DNA from: Parvibaculum sp.
GTDB taxonomy: Bacteria > Pseudomonadota > Alphaproteobacteria > Parvibaculales > Parvibaculaceae
NCBI GenBank assembly: GCA_014359855.1
Contig: JACIYQ010000215.1
Location: forward strand, 1-33,502
Reading direction: 5' to 3'
Length of the DNA: 33,502 bases
A program made the position numbers and the translations under genes. Shown here in pieces: positions 19,584-27,361 of this stretch. How positions within the stretch are numbered: the stretch's first letter is position 1; each line of letters starts with the position of its first letter. The notes under the pieces were generated by a model. It was not told where the DNA came from. It searched no databases and was given only the letters and a program-made list of their open reading frames with translations.

Positions 19584-20933
19584 ATGGGCGATCTCACTGA
19601 TAAAGAACTGAAAAATCTCAAGCCGAAGGCCAAGCTCTACAAGGTGACGGACCGCGACGGGATGCACGCGGCCGTCACGCCGACCGGGGTCATCTCGTTC
19701 CGCTATCAGTACCGGGTGAACGGGCGGCAGGAGGTGTTGACCATCGGCCGGTATAGCGCCGAGGCGGCGCGCAATCTGACACGGGCGCCCGACGCGCTGG
19801 AATACGGAATGGAGGTGTCGCTTGCGGAGGCAAGGTCGCTGCTGGCGCGTGCCCGGCGTCAGGTCGAGCGGGGCGAGTCGCCGTCGAAAGCCAAGGTGGA
19901 GAAGCGCACCGCGTCAGCCGAGGCGTTGACGTTCGGCGGGTGGGCGGAAGCCTATTTCAAGCACAAAGCCGATCCCAAGTCGGGGGCCGAGAAACTGGCC
20001 GACAGCACCCTGGCGATGCGGCGGTCCGTCTATGATCGCGCCATCGCGGGAGAGTTGTCGAAGCTCAAGCTGGGGGAGGTGACGCCGCAACGCCTCAAAC
20101 ATCTGTGCGACGAGGTTAAGGAGAAGCGCGGGCCGGCCGTCGCCGTGCATGTCCGCGAGGTCGTGTTGCTGGTGTTCCGCCATGCCCAGGGAAGCGGGCT
20201 GGACGTGAGCAACCCGGCCGAGTCGATCCGCACCAGCGCCATCGCCACCTTCGAGCCGCGCGAGCGCGCCCTTTCGCCATCCGAGGTTCGCGCGGTCCTG
20301 GCGGCCTTGGATCATGTGTCGGCGGTGCCCACGCTGCGCTTAGCGGTGAAGTTTGTCCTGCTGACCGGCGTCCGCAAGTCGGAGTTCATCGACGCCACAT
20401 GGAAGGAAATCGACTTCGTCACCGCGCGCTGGACGATCCCCGCCGAGCGCATGAAGGCCGGCAAGGCGCATGTCGTCCCGCTGAGCGATCAGGCGCTCGA
20501 CATTCTGACGGTGTTCCGCACCATGTTCGGCGCCAGCCGATACCTGCACCCCGGCCGGTACGACAGCGACACGCCGATTAGCAACGCCACGCTCAACCGC
20601 GTGATCGACACGGTGGTAGAGCGTATCCGGGAGGCTGATCCTGACTTTCAGAGCTTCGGCGTTCACGACCTGCGCCGCACGTTCTCGACCGGCCTGAACC
20701 GCGCCAAGTTCGATGATCGCTGGATCGAGATGAGCCTGGCCCATGCGCCCCGGAACCGGATCGCGGCCGTCTACAACGTGAACCGCTACCTCGCTGAGCG
20801 GAAGATCATGCTTCAGTGCTGGGCCGATATGCTCGACGCTTGGGTGAAGGGCGAATCCGCAAAAGAGCTGATCGCAGACGCGAAGCGACGTGCCGCCGAG
20901 GTTCACGACGACGAATTGGACGACGATCTCTGA
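19584..20933 (+). CDS. P4-type tyrosine integrase
   Basis: A 449-residue site-specific recombinase with an N-terminal DUF4102-like arm-binding domain (LTDKELKNLKPKAKLYKVTD, then VTPTGVISFRYQYRVNGRQE). A core-binding domain spans about 115-220. The catalytic domain has Arg264 (TGVRKSE), His361 and Arg364 (HDLRRTFST), His387 (SLAHAPRN) and nucleophile Tyr397 (AAVYNVNRY), so it looks active. ATG 19584 has GCGGA just upstream; an in-frame ATG at 19548 is possible. It should cut and rejoin DNA at the guaA 3' end to insert and excise the element, helped by the AlpA-like protein encoded convergently next door. The acidic tail DDELDDDL ends 2 bp from that gene's stop. Confidence 0.93.
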   Translation: MGDLTDKELKNLKPKAKLYKVTDRDGMHAAVTPTGVISFRYQYRVNGRQEVLTIGRYSAEAARNLTRAPDALEYGMEVSLAEARSLLARARRQVERGESPSKAKVEKRTASAEALTFGGWAEAYFKHKADPKSGAEKLADSTLAMRRSVYDRAIAGELSKLKLGEVTPQRLKHLCDEVKEKRGPAVAVHVREVVLLVFRHAQGSGLDVSNPAESIRTSAIATFEPRERALSPSEVRAVLAALDHVSAVPTLRLAVKFVLLTGVRKSEFIDATWKEIDFVTARWTIPAERMKAGKAHVVPLSDQALDILTVFRTMFGASRYLHPGRYDSDTPISNATLNRVIDTVVERIREADPDFQSFGVHDLRRTFSTGLNRAKFDDRWIEMSLAHAPRNRIAAVYNVNRYLAERKIMLQCWADMLDAWVKGESAKELIADAKRRAAEVHDDELDDDL

Positions 20934-20934
20934 A

Positions 20935-21168
20935 CTACGTGGTGCGGCTCGCGTCCATTCTGTCAGTCGTCGTCATTGGTGACCGCCAGCCGACGGGATC
21001 GGCAATCCAGCGGTCGATGTCGGATTCCCGCCAGCCCGCGCCGTTGATGCTGATCTTGATCCGAGGCGGGAACGTGCCCTCGGCGATCTTGCGGTAGATG
21101 GTGGACCGGGACAGCCCGGTGCGGGCGAGAACGGTTTTCATGCGGACGATACGGTCTGCTACGAGCAT
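20935..21168 (-). CDS. AlpA-family regulator / excisionase-like protein
   Basis: About 77 residues: a MerR-like winged helix of the AlpA family (RIVRMKTVLARTGLSRSTIY, then RKIAEGTFPPRIKIS), followed by GWRESDIDRWIADP, the usual closing helix. AlpA proteins activate P4-family integrase genes or act as directionality factors for excision. It is convergent with the integrase, separated by 1 bp, and lies downstream of traA on the same strand with a 130-bp gap. The start may be GTG/ATG near 21168 or the internal ATG encoding MKTVLARTG, about 9 codons later. Confidence 0.85.
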   Translation of the reverse strand: MLVADRIVRMKTVLARTGLSRSTIYRKIAEGTFPPRIKISINGAGWRESDIDRWIADPVGWRSPMTTTDRMDASRTT

Positions 21169-21298
21169 GGCTGCGCTGCCTCCTGCCGGGTGTTTCTGAC
21201 GGCTTCCGGGACAAGACAGAGCGAGGATTTGCTGTTGTGCAAGAGTGATTTAGGCGTCGTAGCGCCGTGGCGTAGAGGCGGCGGTAAATAGGATGGTT

Positions 21299-24208
21299 CT
21301 ACAGCCCGAGACCCCGGCCCCGGCCAAGCCCGAACGTGAGGGTGAGGTCGCGGCCGACCCCCATTCCCGAATCGAATGAGATGCCGAGTTCCCGCTTGCG
21401 GCCCGCCAGAAGGGACTCCATCTGCGGGTCGCGTTCCAGGCTGTGCGCCATGTTCCCCATTTCCGCCCGCGCGGCCCTGTGACCGGCATAGTCGCCCGCT
21501 GCATATCGTTCGTCGCTGGCCCTGTGGAGATTTTGCCAGCGTTCCACGAAACGGTCGGCGCGCAGGTCGGGATCTGTGCGTAGCTCGGTTTCCAGTTGCA
21601 GGGCGCGGATTGCGCGCCGGGCGTCGCCGGACGCCGCCTCCGCCGCAAGCTCCGGGTTTTTCTTGTAGGCGGCTTCGGCGTCGTGCGAGCCGTGGGGGCG
21701 CACCTCCTCGAACCGCTGGCGCGCCTCCTGCAATTCCCTGATCTGATCGGGGCTGGCCTTGCCGCCCTGGCCCTGCGCCTCGAAGATCGCATCCACGGCG
21801 CGGGCATGACACACGAGTGCCTTGGTGCGGGCCTTGCGCAGGGCCTCTGCCGGGTCTTCTTCCACCTTCCTTTCCGGCCCTTGCTCGCCCTCGGTGGGCA
21901 GGTGCAACCCGTCAAACATGCCGCGCACCTTCTCGGGAACCTGCTTGACGATCTCGACAACCCGTTCCACGCGCTCGCGGAAGGTGATGCCGCGCCGCTC
22001 GGCGTAGCTCTGTGCCGGGTCGTAATCCGTCGCCATGTCCTTGGCGCGGTCGCGCGACAGGGTGCGGACAAGCCTGCTGTCGTCGGCGAAGTCATCGCGG
22101 CCGTAATGCAGGTCCATGCCGTCGCGGTGGCGCGACAGGGCGACATAGCTGCCGTGAGCGTCCAGGCCCGGCGTCGCCAGAACATGGATGCGGTCCACGG
22201 TCATGCCCTGCGCCTTGTGGATGGTCGCGGCATAGCCGTGGTCGATGCGGTCGTAGTCCTTGAAGTCAAACGCGACGCTGCGCCCGTCGTCGGTGCGCAC
22301 GGACATGGATCGTTCGCTGACCTCAACGATGGTTCCGAGCGTGCCGTTCTTCACGCCAAGGCCGCGCTCGTTTTGCAGGAACATGACGCGATCTCCGCTG
22401 GCGAAACTGCGTTCGCCGCGCTCGACGGTCAGGTGAACGTCCTCGCCCAATTCGCCCGTTTCCCGCATCCGCTCGCGCGCCGCCTCGTTGAGCGCGCGCA
22501 CCTCGTCGTTGGTGTGGGTGAGGATGATGCGGCTCTTGTCGGGCGCTGCCTGCCGCTCGCGGTCCCAGCGGTCGATCAGATCGTCGCGCGCCTGCTCGCG
22601 TGTCTGCGCTTCATGCACCATGCCGTGACTGTCATAGGCATGGATCGCTTCGCCCGTCCGGCCGGCCGCCAGGTCGCGCGTGGCGTCGCGCTGCCAGTCC
22701 TCGTGCTGGCGGCGCACCTCGCCGATCTCCGCCCCGCCGTGGCGCTCGTGAATGGAGCGGAACGCCGCGCCCGCCTCGATGGATTGCAACTGTTGCGGAT
22801 CGCCGACCAGCACCACCTTCGCACCGGCCTCGGCGGCATGGGACAGCACGCGCTCCAACTGGCGCGTGCCGACCATGCCCGCCTCGTCGATCACCAGAAC
22901 ATCGCGCGCGGTGAGCACGTCGCGGCCCTGTCCCCAACCGTGCTCCAGGCTGGCGATGGTGCGTGACGCGATGCCCGATCCACTTTCCAGATTCTCGGCC
23001 GCGATGCCGGACAGCGCCACGCCCCGGACCTCGTAGCCCGCCGCTTCCCAGGCTTCGCGCGCCACGCCCAGCATCGCGCTCTTTCCCGTCCCGGCATAGC
23101 CAACGACGATGCCGAGATCGCGCCCGTCCGTGACATGCGCCAGCGCCTCAGCCTGCTCGCCGGACAGGACAAGGCCGCGCGCTTCCGCACGCGCCAGCGC
23201 CGTTTCGCGATCCGCATCACGCACGCCATGGCGTTCCGTCTCGGCCATGAGTTCGGCGGCGCGGTGCAGGCGCTGCTCGGCCTCGATCATCTTGGCTGTG
23301 GTGAAGCGGTCCTCGCCGCGTCCGTCCGCGCCGAGTTCGACCAGGTCGGGCGCGCTCCGTATTGCGCCCATGACCTCGTTGAACTGCTCGATCCCGTCGC
23401 TGTGCCGGTGCGCGAACATCGCCATGTCGCGCCGCGTGAAGGTGGATTGCTGATGCGTGATGGCTTCCAGCGCGATGGAAGGATCGGCGATGATCCGCAC
23501 ACCGTTGTTGCGCGCGATCTCGCGGTGCATTTCCGCGCGGTCGGCGGCCTCGATCCCTTCGCCCTCGATCCGCTGCGCGGGTGCGCCGATCTGGCTCTGC
23601 GGCTCCAGCGCGATGCCCTGCGCCTCCAGGCTGCGATGGTCGATGCGCGCGTCGATGTCGAGTTCGGCCAGACGCTCGTTGGCCAGCTCCGCCCAGCGTT
23701 CGCGCCAGCGCTCCACCATCTCGGTACGGTTCCAGTCCCGCACCTTCTGGCCGAAGCCGTTTTCGTCCACGGATCGCATGGTGAGCATGACATGGGCATG
23801 GGGCCTGGGCGTCCCGTCCTCGGCCATATCCCAATGCACATTGAGGTCGGCGATCATGCCCTGATCGACGAACTCCGCCTGCACGAAGTCGCGGGCGAGT
23901 TCGATGCCCTGCGCCCGCGTCATCTCGCGCGGAATGGCGAACTCGATCTCGCGGCAAAGCTGCGCGTCCTTCCGTTTCTCGAAGGCTTCGACATCGTTCC
24001 AGAGCCGTTCGCGGTCGTTCCATTGCTCCGGGGCGTTCTCCGGCAGCATGACCTCGGAATGGACGACGCCGCGCTTGCTGGAAAAGTCGTGGCTGCGCTC
24101 AATCCGGTCGTCGCGCAGCCGCGAGGCCGAGCGGTAGGCGGCGGAGGCCACCGCGCTGGAGCCGGCCTTGCGGCCGATGACCTTGACGTGAAGATGATAG
24201 ATCGCCAT
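21299..24208 (-). CDS. traA: Ti-type conjugative relaxase-helicase TraA (MOBQ)
   Basis: A 969-residue bifunctional protein. The N-terminal MobA/MobL relaxase (about 1-240) starts MAIYHLHVKVIGRKAGSSAV and has the catalytic Tyr candidate in ASAAYRSASRL (Tyr25) and the metal-binding HxH in RPHAHVMLTMR (His137, His139), with HWD at 125-127. It is followed by a RecD/TraI-like SF1 helicase with Walker A GYAGTGKS (370-377), Walker B VLVIDEAGMV (437-446), VGDPQQLQSI and the late motif GYAATIHKAQGMT with YVALSR. The C-terminal 250 residues or so are charged and probably coiled. It should nick oriT at 24255-24266, stay bound to the 5' end and unwind the strand for transfer. ATG 24208 faces the oriT region. 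Ti-plasmid TraA proteins are about 1100 residues, so this one is a little short. Confidence 0.95.
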   Translation of the reverse strand: MAIYHLHVKVIGRKAGSSAVASAAYRSASRLRDDRIERSHDFSSKRGVVHSEVMLPENAPEQWNDRERLWNDVEAFEKRKDAQLCREIEFAIPREMTRAQGIELARDFVQAEFVDQGMIADLNVHWDMAEDGTPRPHAHVMLTMRSVDENGFGQKVRDWNRTEMVERWRERWAELANERLAELDIDARIDHRSLEAQGIALEPQSQIGAPAQRIEGEGIEAADRAEMHREIARNNGVRIIADPSIALEAITHQQSTFTRRDMAMFAHRHSDGIEQFNEVMGAIRSAPDLVELGADGRGEDRFTTAKMIEAEQRLHRAAELMAETERHGVRDADRETALARAEARGLVLSGEQAEALAHVTDGRDLGIVVGYAGTGKSAMLGVAREAWEAAGYEVRGVALSGIAAENLESGSGIASRTIASLEHGWGQGRDVLTARDVLVIDEAGMVGTRQLERVLSHAAEAGAKVVLVGDPQQLQSIEAGAAFRSIHERHGGAEIGEVRRQHEDWQRDATRDLAAGRTGEAIHAYDSHGMVHEAQTREQARDDLIDRWDRERQAAPDKSRIILTHTNDEVRALNEAARERMRETGELGEDVHLTVERGERSFASGDRVMFLQNERGLGVKNGTLGTIVEVSERSMSVRTDDGRSVAFDFKDYDRIDHGYAATIHKAQGMTVDRIHVLATPGLDAHGSYVALSRHRDGMDLHYGRDDFADDSRLVRTLSRDRAKDMATDYDPAQSYAERRGITFRERVERVVEIVKQVPEKVRGMFDGLHLPTEGEQGPERKVEEDPAEALRKARTKALVCHARAVDAIFEAQGQGGKASPDQIRELQEARQRFEEVRPHGSHDAEAAYKKNPELAAEAASGDARRAIRALQLETELRTDPDLRADRFVERWQNLHRASDERYAAGDYAGHRAARAEMGNMAHSLERDPQMESLLAGRKRELGISFDSGMGVGRDLTLTFGLGRGRGLGL

Positions 24209-24238
24209 CGCGATCCGAACATCACCACGGCGAAGCGC

Positions 24239-24266
24239 ACGTCGGAACGACGTATAAGCGCGCCCT
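24239..24266 (+). other. Origin of transfer (oriT), RSF1010/MOBQ type
   Basis: A 6-bp inverted repeat ACGTCG-GAA-CGACGT (24239-24253) is followed after one base by TAAGCGCGCCCT (24255-24266). The RSF1010 nic region is TAAGTGCGCCCT, so 11 of 12 bases match, and RSF1010 likewise has an inverted repeat with a GAA loop just before it. By analogy the nick would fall between G24262 and C24263 on this strand. It lies in the 171-bp space between divergent traA and traC, where Ti-like systems carry oriT. The comparison is from memory of the RSF1010 sequence. Confidence 0.85.
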
Positions 24267-24379
24267 CGAAACTAATTTCTCGGGACGATCCGCGCCGTTT
24301 CAGCCCGTCCCGGCAACCTTACAGCATTGAGGCAGGCGCTCAACTATCATCGCTCCATCGACAGCTTATGGAGACGACG

Positions 24380-24706
24380 ATGCGCAAGCCACGGGACTTC
24401 GACACGGAACTGAAGTCACTGGAGGACAAGGCAAAAGACCTGAAAGCCCGCAAGGTGCAGCAGCTTGGCGAGCTGGTCATCTCCACCGGAGCCGATGCCC
24501 TCAGTGCCGAGGAACTGGCTGGCGCGCTGATCGTGCTGGCCGAAACCAAAGACGCCGGAAAGAGGGAGGCATGGGCGAAACGCGGCGCGGCGTTCTTTCA
24601 AGGGCGGTCACGGCGATCTGCATCGGCGCCTGACCGCGACGTTGGTGGCGCTCAACCGCAACCGGGCAGCCCGCAACCGGCATCAGGGGGCGCGGGCGCG
24701 GCATGA
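24380..24706 (+). CDS. traC: TraC-like mobilisation accessory protein
   Basis: A 108-residue protein starting MRKPRDFDTELKSLEDKAKD, then LKARKVQQLGELVISTGADA, LSAEELAGALIVLAE and KREAWAKRGAAFFQGR, the pattern of Ti-plasmid TraC proteins. The first half is charged and helical, probably a short coiled coil; the C-terminus is Pro/Gly/Ala-rich. TraC helps the TraA relaxase process oriT in Ti-type systems, which fits its place just beyond oriT and divergent from traA. ATG 24380 has GGAG 6 nt upstream, better than ATG 24368. The stop TGA 24704-24706 is one base before the traD start, implying coupled translation. Confidence 0.78.
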   Translation: MRKPRDFDTELKSLEDKAKDLKARKVQQLGELVISTGADALSAEELAGALIVLAETKDAGKREAWAKRGAAFFQGRSRRSASAPDRDVGGAQPQPGSPQPASGGAGAA

Positions 24707-24707
24707 C

Positions 24708-24974
24708 ATGCGCACTTGGCAGGTCGAACGCCGCAAGCGCACACGGCATCTGATCGAACTCGGCGGCCTCGTGGTCAAGGCCGGGATCGTGGACCTGACG
24801 GGTGATGATCGCGCTATGATCTACGGCGCGCTGCTCTGGATGGCCGACAAGTTGCTGAGCGAGGACGGCGAACGGGTGCGCGGCATCTGGATAAAGCTGG
24901 GAAAGATGGCGTTTGAGGCGGATCATCCAGCAGACACGCATGGCAGGACGAGACCGCCGCAGGACCGGGCGTGA
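24708..24974 (+). CDS. traD: TraD-like conjugal transfer protein
   Basis: An 88-residue protein, MRTWQVERRKRTRHLIELGG, then LVVKAGIVDLTGDDRAMIYG and ALLWMADKLLSED, which matches the small TraD of Ti-like plasmids (not the F-plasmid TraD coupling ATPase). A start near GTG 24642 in the same frame is possible but would overlap traC heavily. In Ti plasmids the order is traC-traD-traG, with TraG the type IV coupling protein. Here traG is absent and an unrelated convergent operon follows 32 bp later, so the mobilisation module is cut short. Its precise role in transfer is not well defined. Confidence 0.78.
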   Translation: MRTWQVERRKRTRHLIELGGLVVKAGIVDLTGDDRAMIYGALLWMADKLLSEDGERVRGIWIKLGKMAFEADHPADTHGRTRPPQDRA

Positions 24975-24975
24975 A

Positions 24976-24988
24976 GGAGCGAGGCTCC
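24976..24988. terminator. Small hairpin between convergent traD and PLD gene
   Basis: GGAGC-GAG-GCTCC, a 5-bp stem in the 32-bp gap between the two convergent stops. It could act as a shared terminator, but the stem is short and there is no T-run, so this is a weak call. Confidence 0.3.
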
Positions 24989-25006
24989 GCCTCTGACTGG
25001 TGACAA

Positions 25007-27361
25007 TCAGGGGCGCACGTGAACGCCAACCTTCATTGGAAGCCGCAAACGATCCGCAAACCGGGCGTCGAGCTTGCCGGATATCTCGCCGAAATAGGCG
25101 CGATCATCTTCGAGAACAGACAAGATTGTCTGCGTTTGAGCGGTAAGCGCCGCGATCAGCCGTTCAAGCGGACCTCGTAATGCACCCGCTTTCTTGTGCG
25201 AGAGGACTGCCGTCTGCGCGGCCTTCGCCGCCCAATTCGAGAGCGCAAGATATTCAAGCACTCGCTGTTGCTCGGACTCATCCGGCTCAACGGTCAGGCT
25301 TTGCAACGCCCTTGTCGCGCCGAAATGCTGTAGCAGCAATCGACCGATCAGACGCGGCCAGTCGTAACCTTCCGCCGTATATACGGGAAGGATTTGCGAA
25401 GGTGAGAATGAACCCGATAGGGGCTGCGCGTGAGAGAGAATGATCTGCATGAGCGCGCGAAGTCTGACCATCTCCGATGTCGTGATCTTCTTTTCCGAGA
25501 GTGCCTTGCACCGAGTCTCGAAAGCGGTGACGGCCTCTTGAAACTTCTTGGCGGTCGCGCGGCTTTGCGCCGAAAGTGATCTGGTTGGGGATGCTCTTTC
25601 CGTGCGCGCGTTACCGCTTCGGTCATCATCTGCCGATTGCGGTTCTGTGGTTCGGAAATCTATCGCACCAAGAGCATCGATGTCCTCATCTTCCATGCCT
25701 CTCAAATCAGGGCCGACCAAGCCGATCATTTGATTAAGACAGACGCTCATCAAACTGGCCGCGCTATCGTGGCGACTATTCAGATATAGCCCGAACGATT
25801 TGCCTTGCGCGTTCGCATGGGTGCGCGCACGGATAAAATCATCGTATGAAAGGACTTCATATGTCGGCGGCGCAGCATCGGGGGCTTGCGACTTGGCTCG
25901 CGGCGTTTGGTCGGGCTGGCTTGCGCGATCTTCTTCCTCCAACGCTTCGAGCTGATTGAGCGTTTCGATCAGAACCAAATCTTCGTGGATGGATTCCACG
26001 AGCGTATCCATCAGCCGCCGCTTGCGCCCGCGTTGCGCAGGCAAGGTTGTCACGGCGAGATAATCAAGGTCGACGATTTGGACCGGGGCCGACATCGCGC
26101 CGTCCGCGAATGCCACGATGCCATATTTGGGACGCTGGGCGTCGGGCGAAACCACGTAGCTCGCCGAACTGCCGTTCGATTCCATCTCCGCCAAAGCTAA
26201 TCCATCGCGGTCATAGAGTTGGATCGTCGCCGGGGCCGCCGACGACGCTGCCGGGGTGGTCCATGACAATTTCCCCGCCTGCAATATCAAGGTGCCGCCA
26301 TCTATCGAAGGCTCCGCCTCCTTGGCCTCCTCGAATGATTGCTGAAGCTCCGCGAGTTGATCGCCCTCAATGCGGGCATCTTTATAATCCGCCAGTCCCA
26401 ATGCTTCCAAGGCTGCACCGCGCGGAACGCGCTTGTAGATTCCTGCTTCCGCATTTCCGTGGGCTGCCGGTCCCATCAAGGCCGGGAACGTGCAATTCAT
26501 GCTGCCGGAAATCACATGGTCCCAGCGTTCACCGTGGACGACGATGAGCTTTGCATGAAGGAATCGGCTCTCCGCGTGCGCGCTGACATCGAACAAAGAC
26601 GTATCTGAAAGTCCCGACAGCGCAGCTGAGGGGAAACCGTTTGCATCGCTCTCGATCAGAATATCAGTGATGGGATTTTCGAGCGCCGCGCGGAGCCGTG
26701 CCAATCCTTCAAGCCGCACGTCCCAATAGGGCGACACGATGACAAGCCGTTCAATCGGATCATCGCCTATGGATGCGATGATCTGATCGAGGCAATTGAT
26801 CTCCGGGCGGTCGAACAAGAGATTGAGTTCTGCCGTTCCCGCTCTATCGAACGTGTGATCGAAATTATCATCACGCAACCATGAAGCGAATCGCAGCGCC
26901 CGTTGCAGGCTGATCGGAAACCATTGATCGTCCAGCGGCACATAGCGCCGAAAATATCCAAGCGCGCTTTTGAAAAACTTCGCGTTCTCCTGCGTCTCCG
27001 GCGAATATGAGATGCTGGCGATCTGCTCCTTGTTACCGCCAAGGCCGAGAGCGGTCAGGTTTGCCGAACCTACGGTCAACCGACCTTTGGTCTCGCCGAT
27101 CAACATCGTAATTTTGGGATGGAAAGCGCCCGGCGCGTCGGCCTTGATGAGATGGTAGCTGGTTCCGGCAAAGCGCGGCGGTCCAAACTCCGAAAAAGCC
27201 TGATTGAGCATCCCCCTATCGGCGAGGACGGTGATGTTGCGACATCCGGCACCTCGGAGCTTCGGAAACGGTATATCCTCAAAGGCGAGCGATCCGAACG
27301 CATAGGTCGTCATGAACGCCGAATGGAATCCGCCTTCGCCAAACGCTTCAAAATACTTCAT
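25007..27361 (-). CDS. Protein with two PLD/HKD-type nuclease motifs and long unknown C-terminus
   Basis: A 784-residue protein. Two phospholipase-D superfamily half-sites are visible in the first 300 residues. The first has FHPKITML (His81, Lys83) followed by GSANLT (98-103); the second has LHAKLIVV (His269, Lys271) followed by GSMNCT (286-291). HxK plus GSxN pairs of this type form one active site, as in bacterial PLD nucleases and in BfiI-like enzymes, so cleavage of DNA or another phosphodiester is the likely chemistry. Residues about 340-440 may form beta-rich modules and 440-784 are mainly helical with acidic stretches; I recognise no family there. The ATG overlaps the stop of the upstream 512-residue gene by 4 bp (ATGA), so the two are translationally coupled. 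No helicase or methylase lies beside it. A defence role is inferred from chemistry and context. Confidence 0.8.
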   Translation of the reverse strand: MKYFEAFGEGGFHSAFMTTYAFGSLAFEDIPFPKLRGAGCRNITVLADRGMLNQAFSEFGPPRFAGTSYHLIKADAPGAFHPKITMLIGETKGRLTVGSANLTALGLGGNKEQIASISYSPETQENAKFFKSALGYFRRYVPLDDQWFPISLQRALRFASWLRDDNFDHTFDRAGTAELNLLFDRPEINCLDQIIASIGDDPIERLVIVSPYWDVRLEGLARLRAALENPITDILIESDANGFPSAALSGLSDTSLFDVSAHAESRFLHAKLIVVHGERWDHVISGSMNCTFPALMGPAAHGNAEAGIYKRVPRGAALEALGLADYKDARIEGDQLAELQQSFEEAKEAEPSIDGGTLILQAGKLSWTTPAASSAAPATIQLYDRDGLALAEMESNGSSASYVVSPDAQRPKYGIVAFADGAMSAPVQIVDLDYLAVTTLPAQRGRKRRLMDTLVESIHEDLVLIETLNQLEALEEEDRASQPDQTPRAKSQAPDAAPPTYEVLSYDDFIRARTHANAQGKSFGLYLNSRHDSAASLMSVCLNQMIGLVGPDLRGMEDEDIDALGAIDFRTTEPQSADDDRSGNARTERASPTRSLSAQSRATAKKFQEAVTAFETRCKALSEKKITTSEMVRLRALMQIILSHAQPLSGSFSPSQILPVYTAEGYDWPRLIGRLLLQHFGATRALQSLTVEPDESEQQRVLEYLALSNWAAKAAQTAVLSHKKAGALRGPLERLIAALTAQTQTILSVLEDDRAYFGEISGKLDARFADRLRLPMKVGVHVRP

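Noticed and set aside
23135-24706. 523-codon plus-strand frame opposite traA
   Set aside because: Only its last 108 codons (traC) are real; the rest is antisense to the relaxase and crosses oriT.
24708-24974. traD as an F-type TraD coupling ATPase
   Set aside because: At 88 residues with no Walker motifs it can only be the small Ti-type TraD; coupling function must come from elsewhere.
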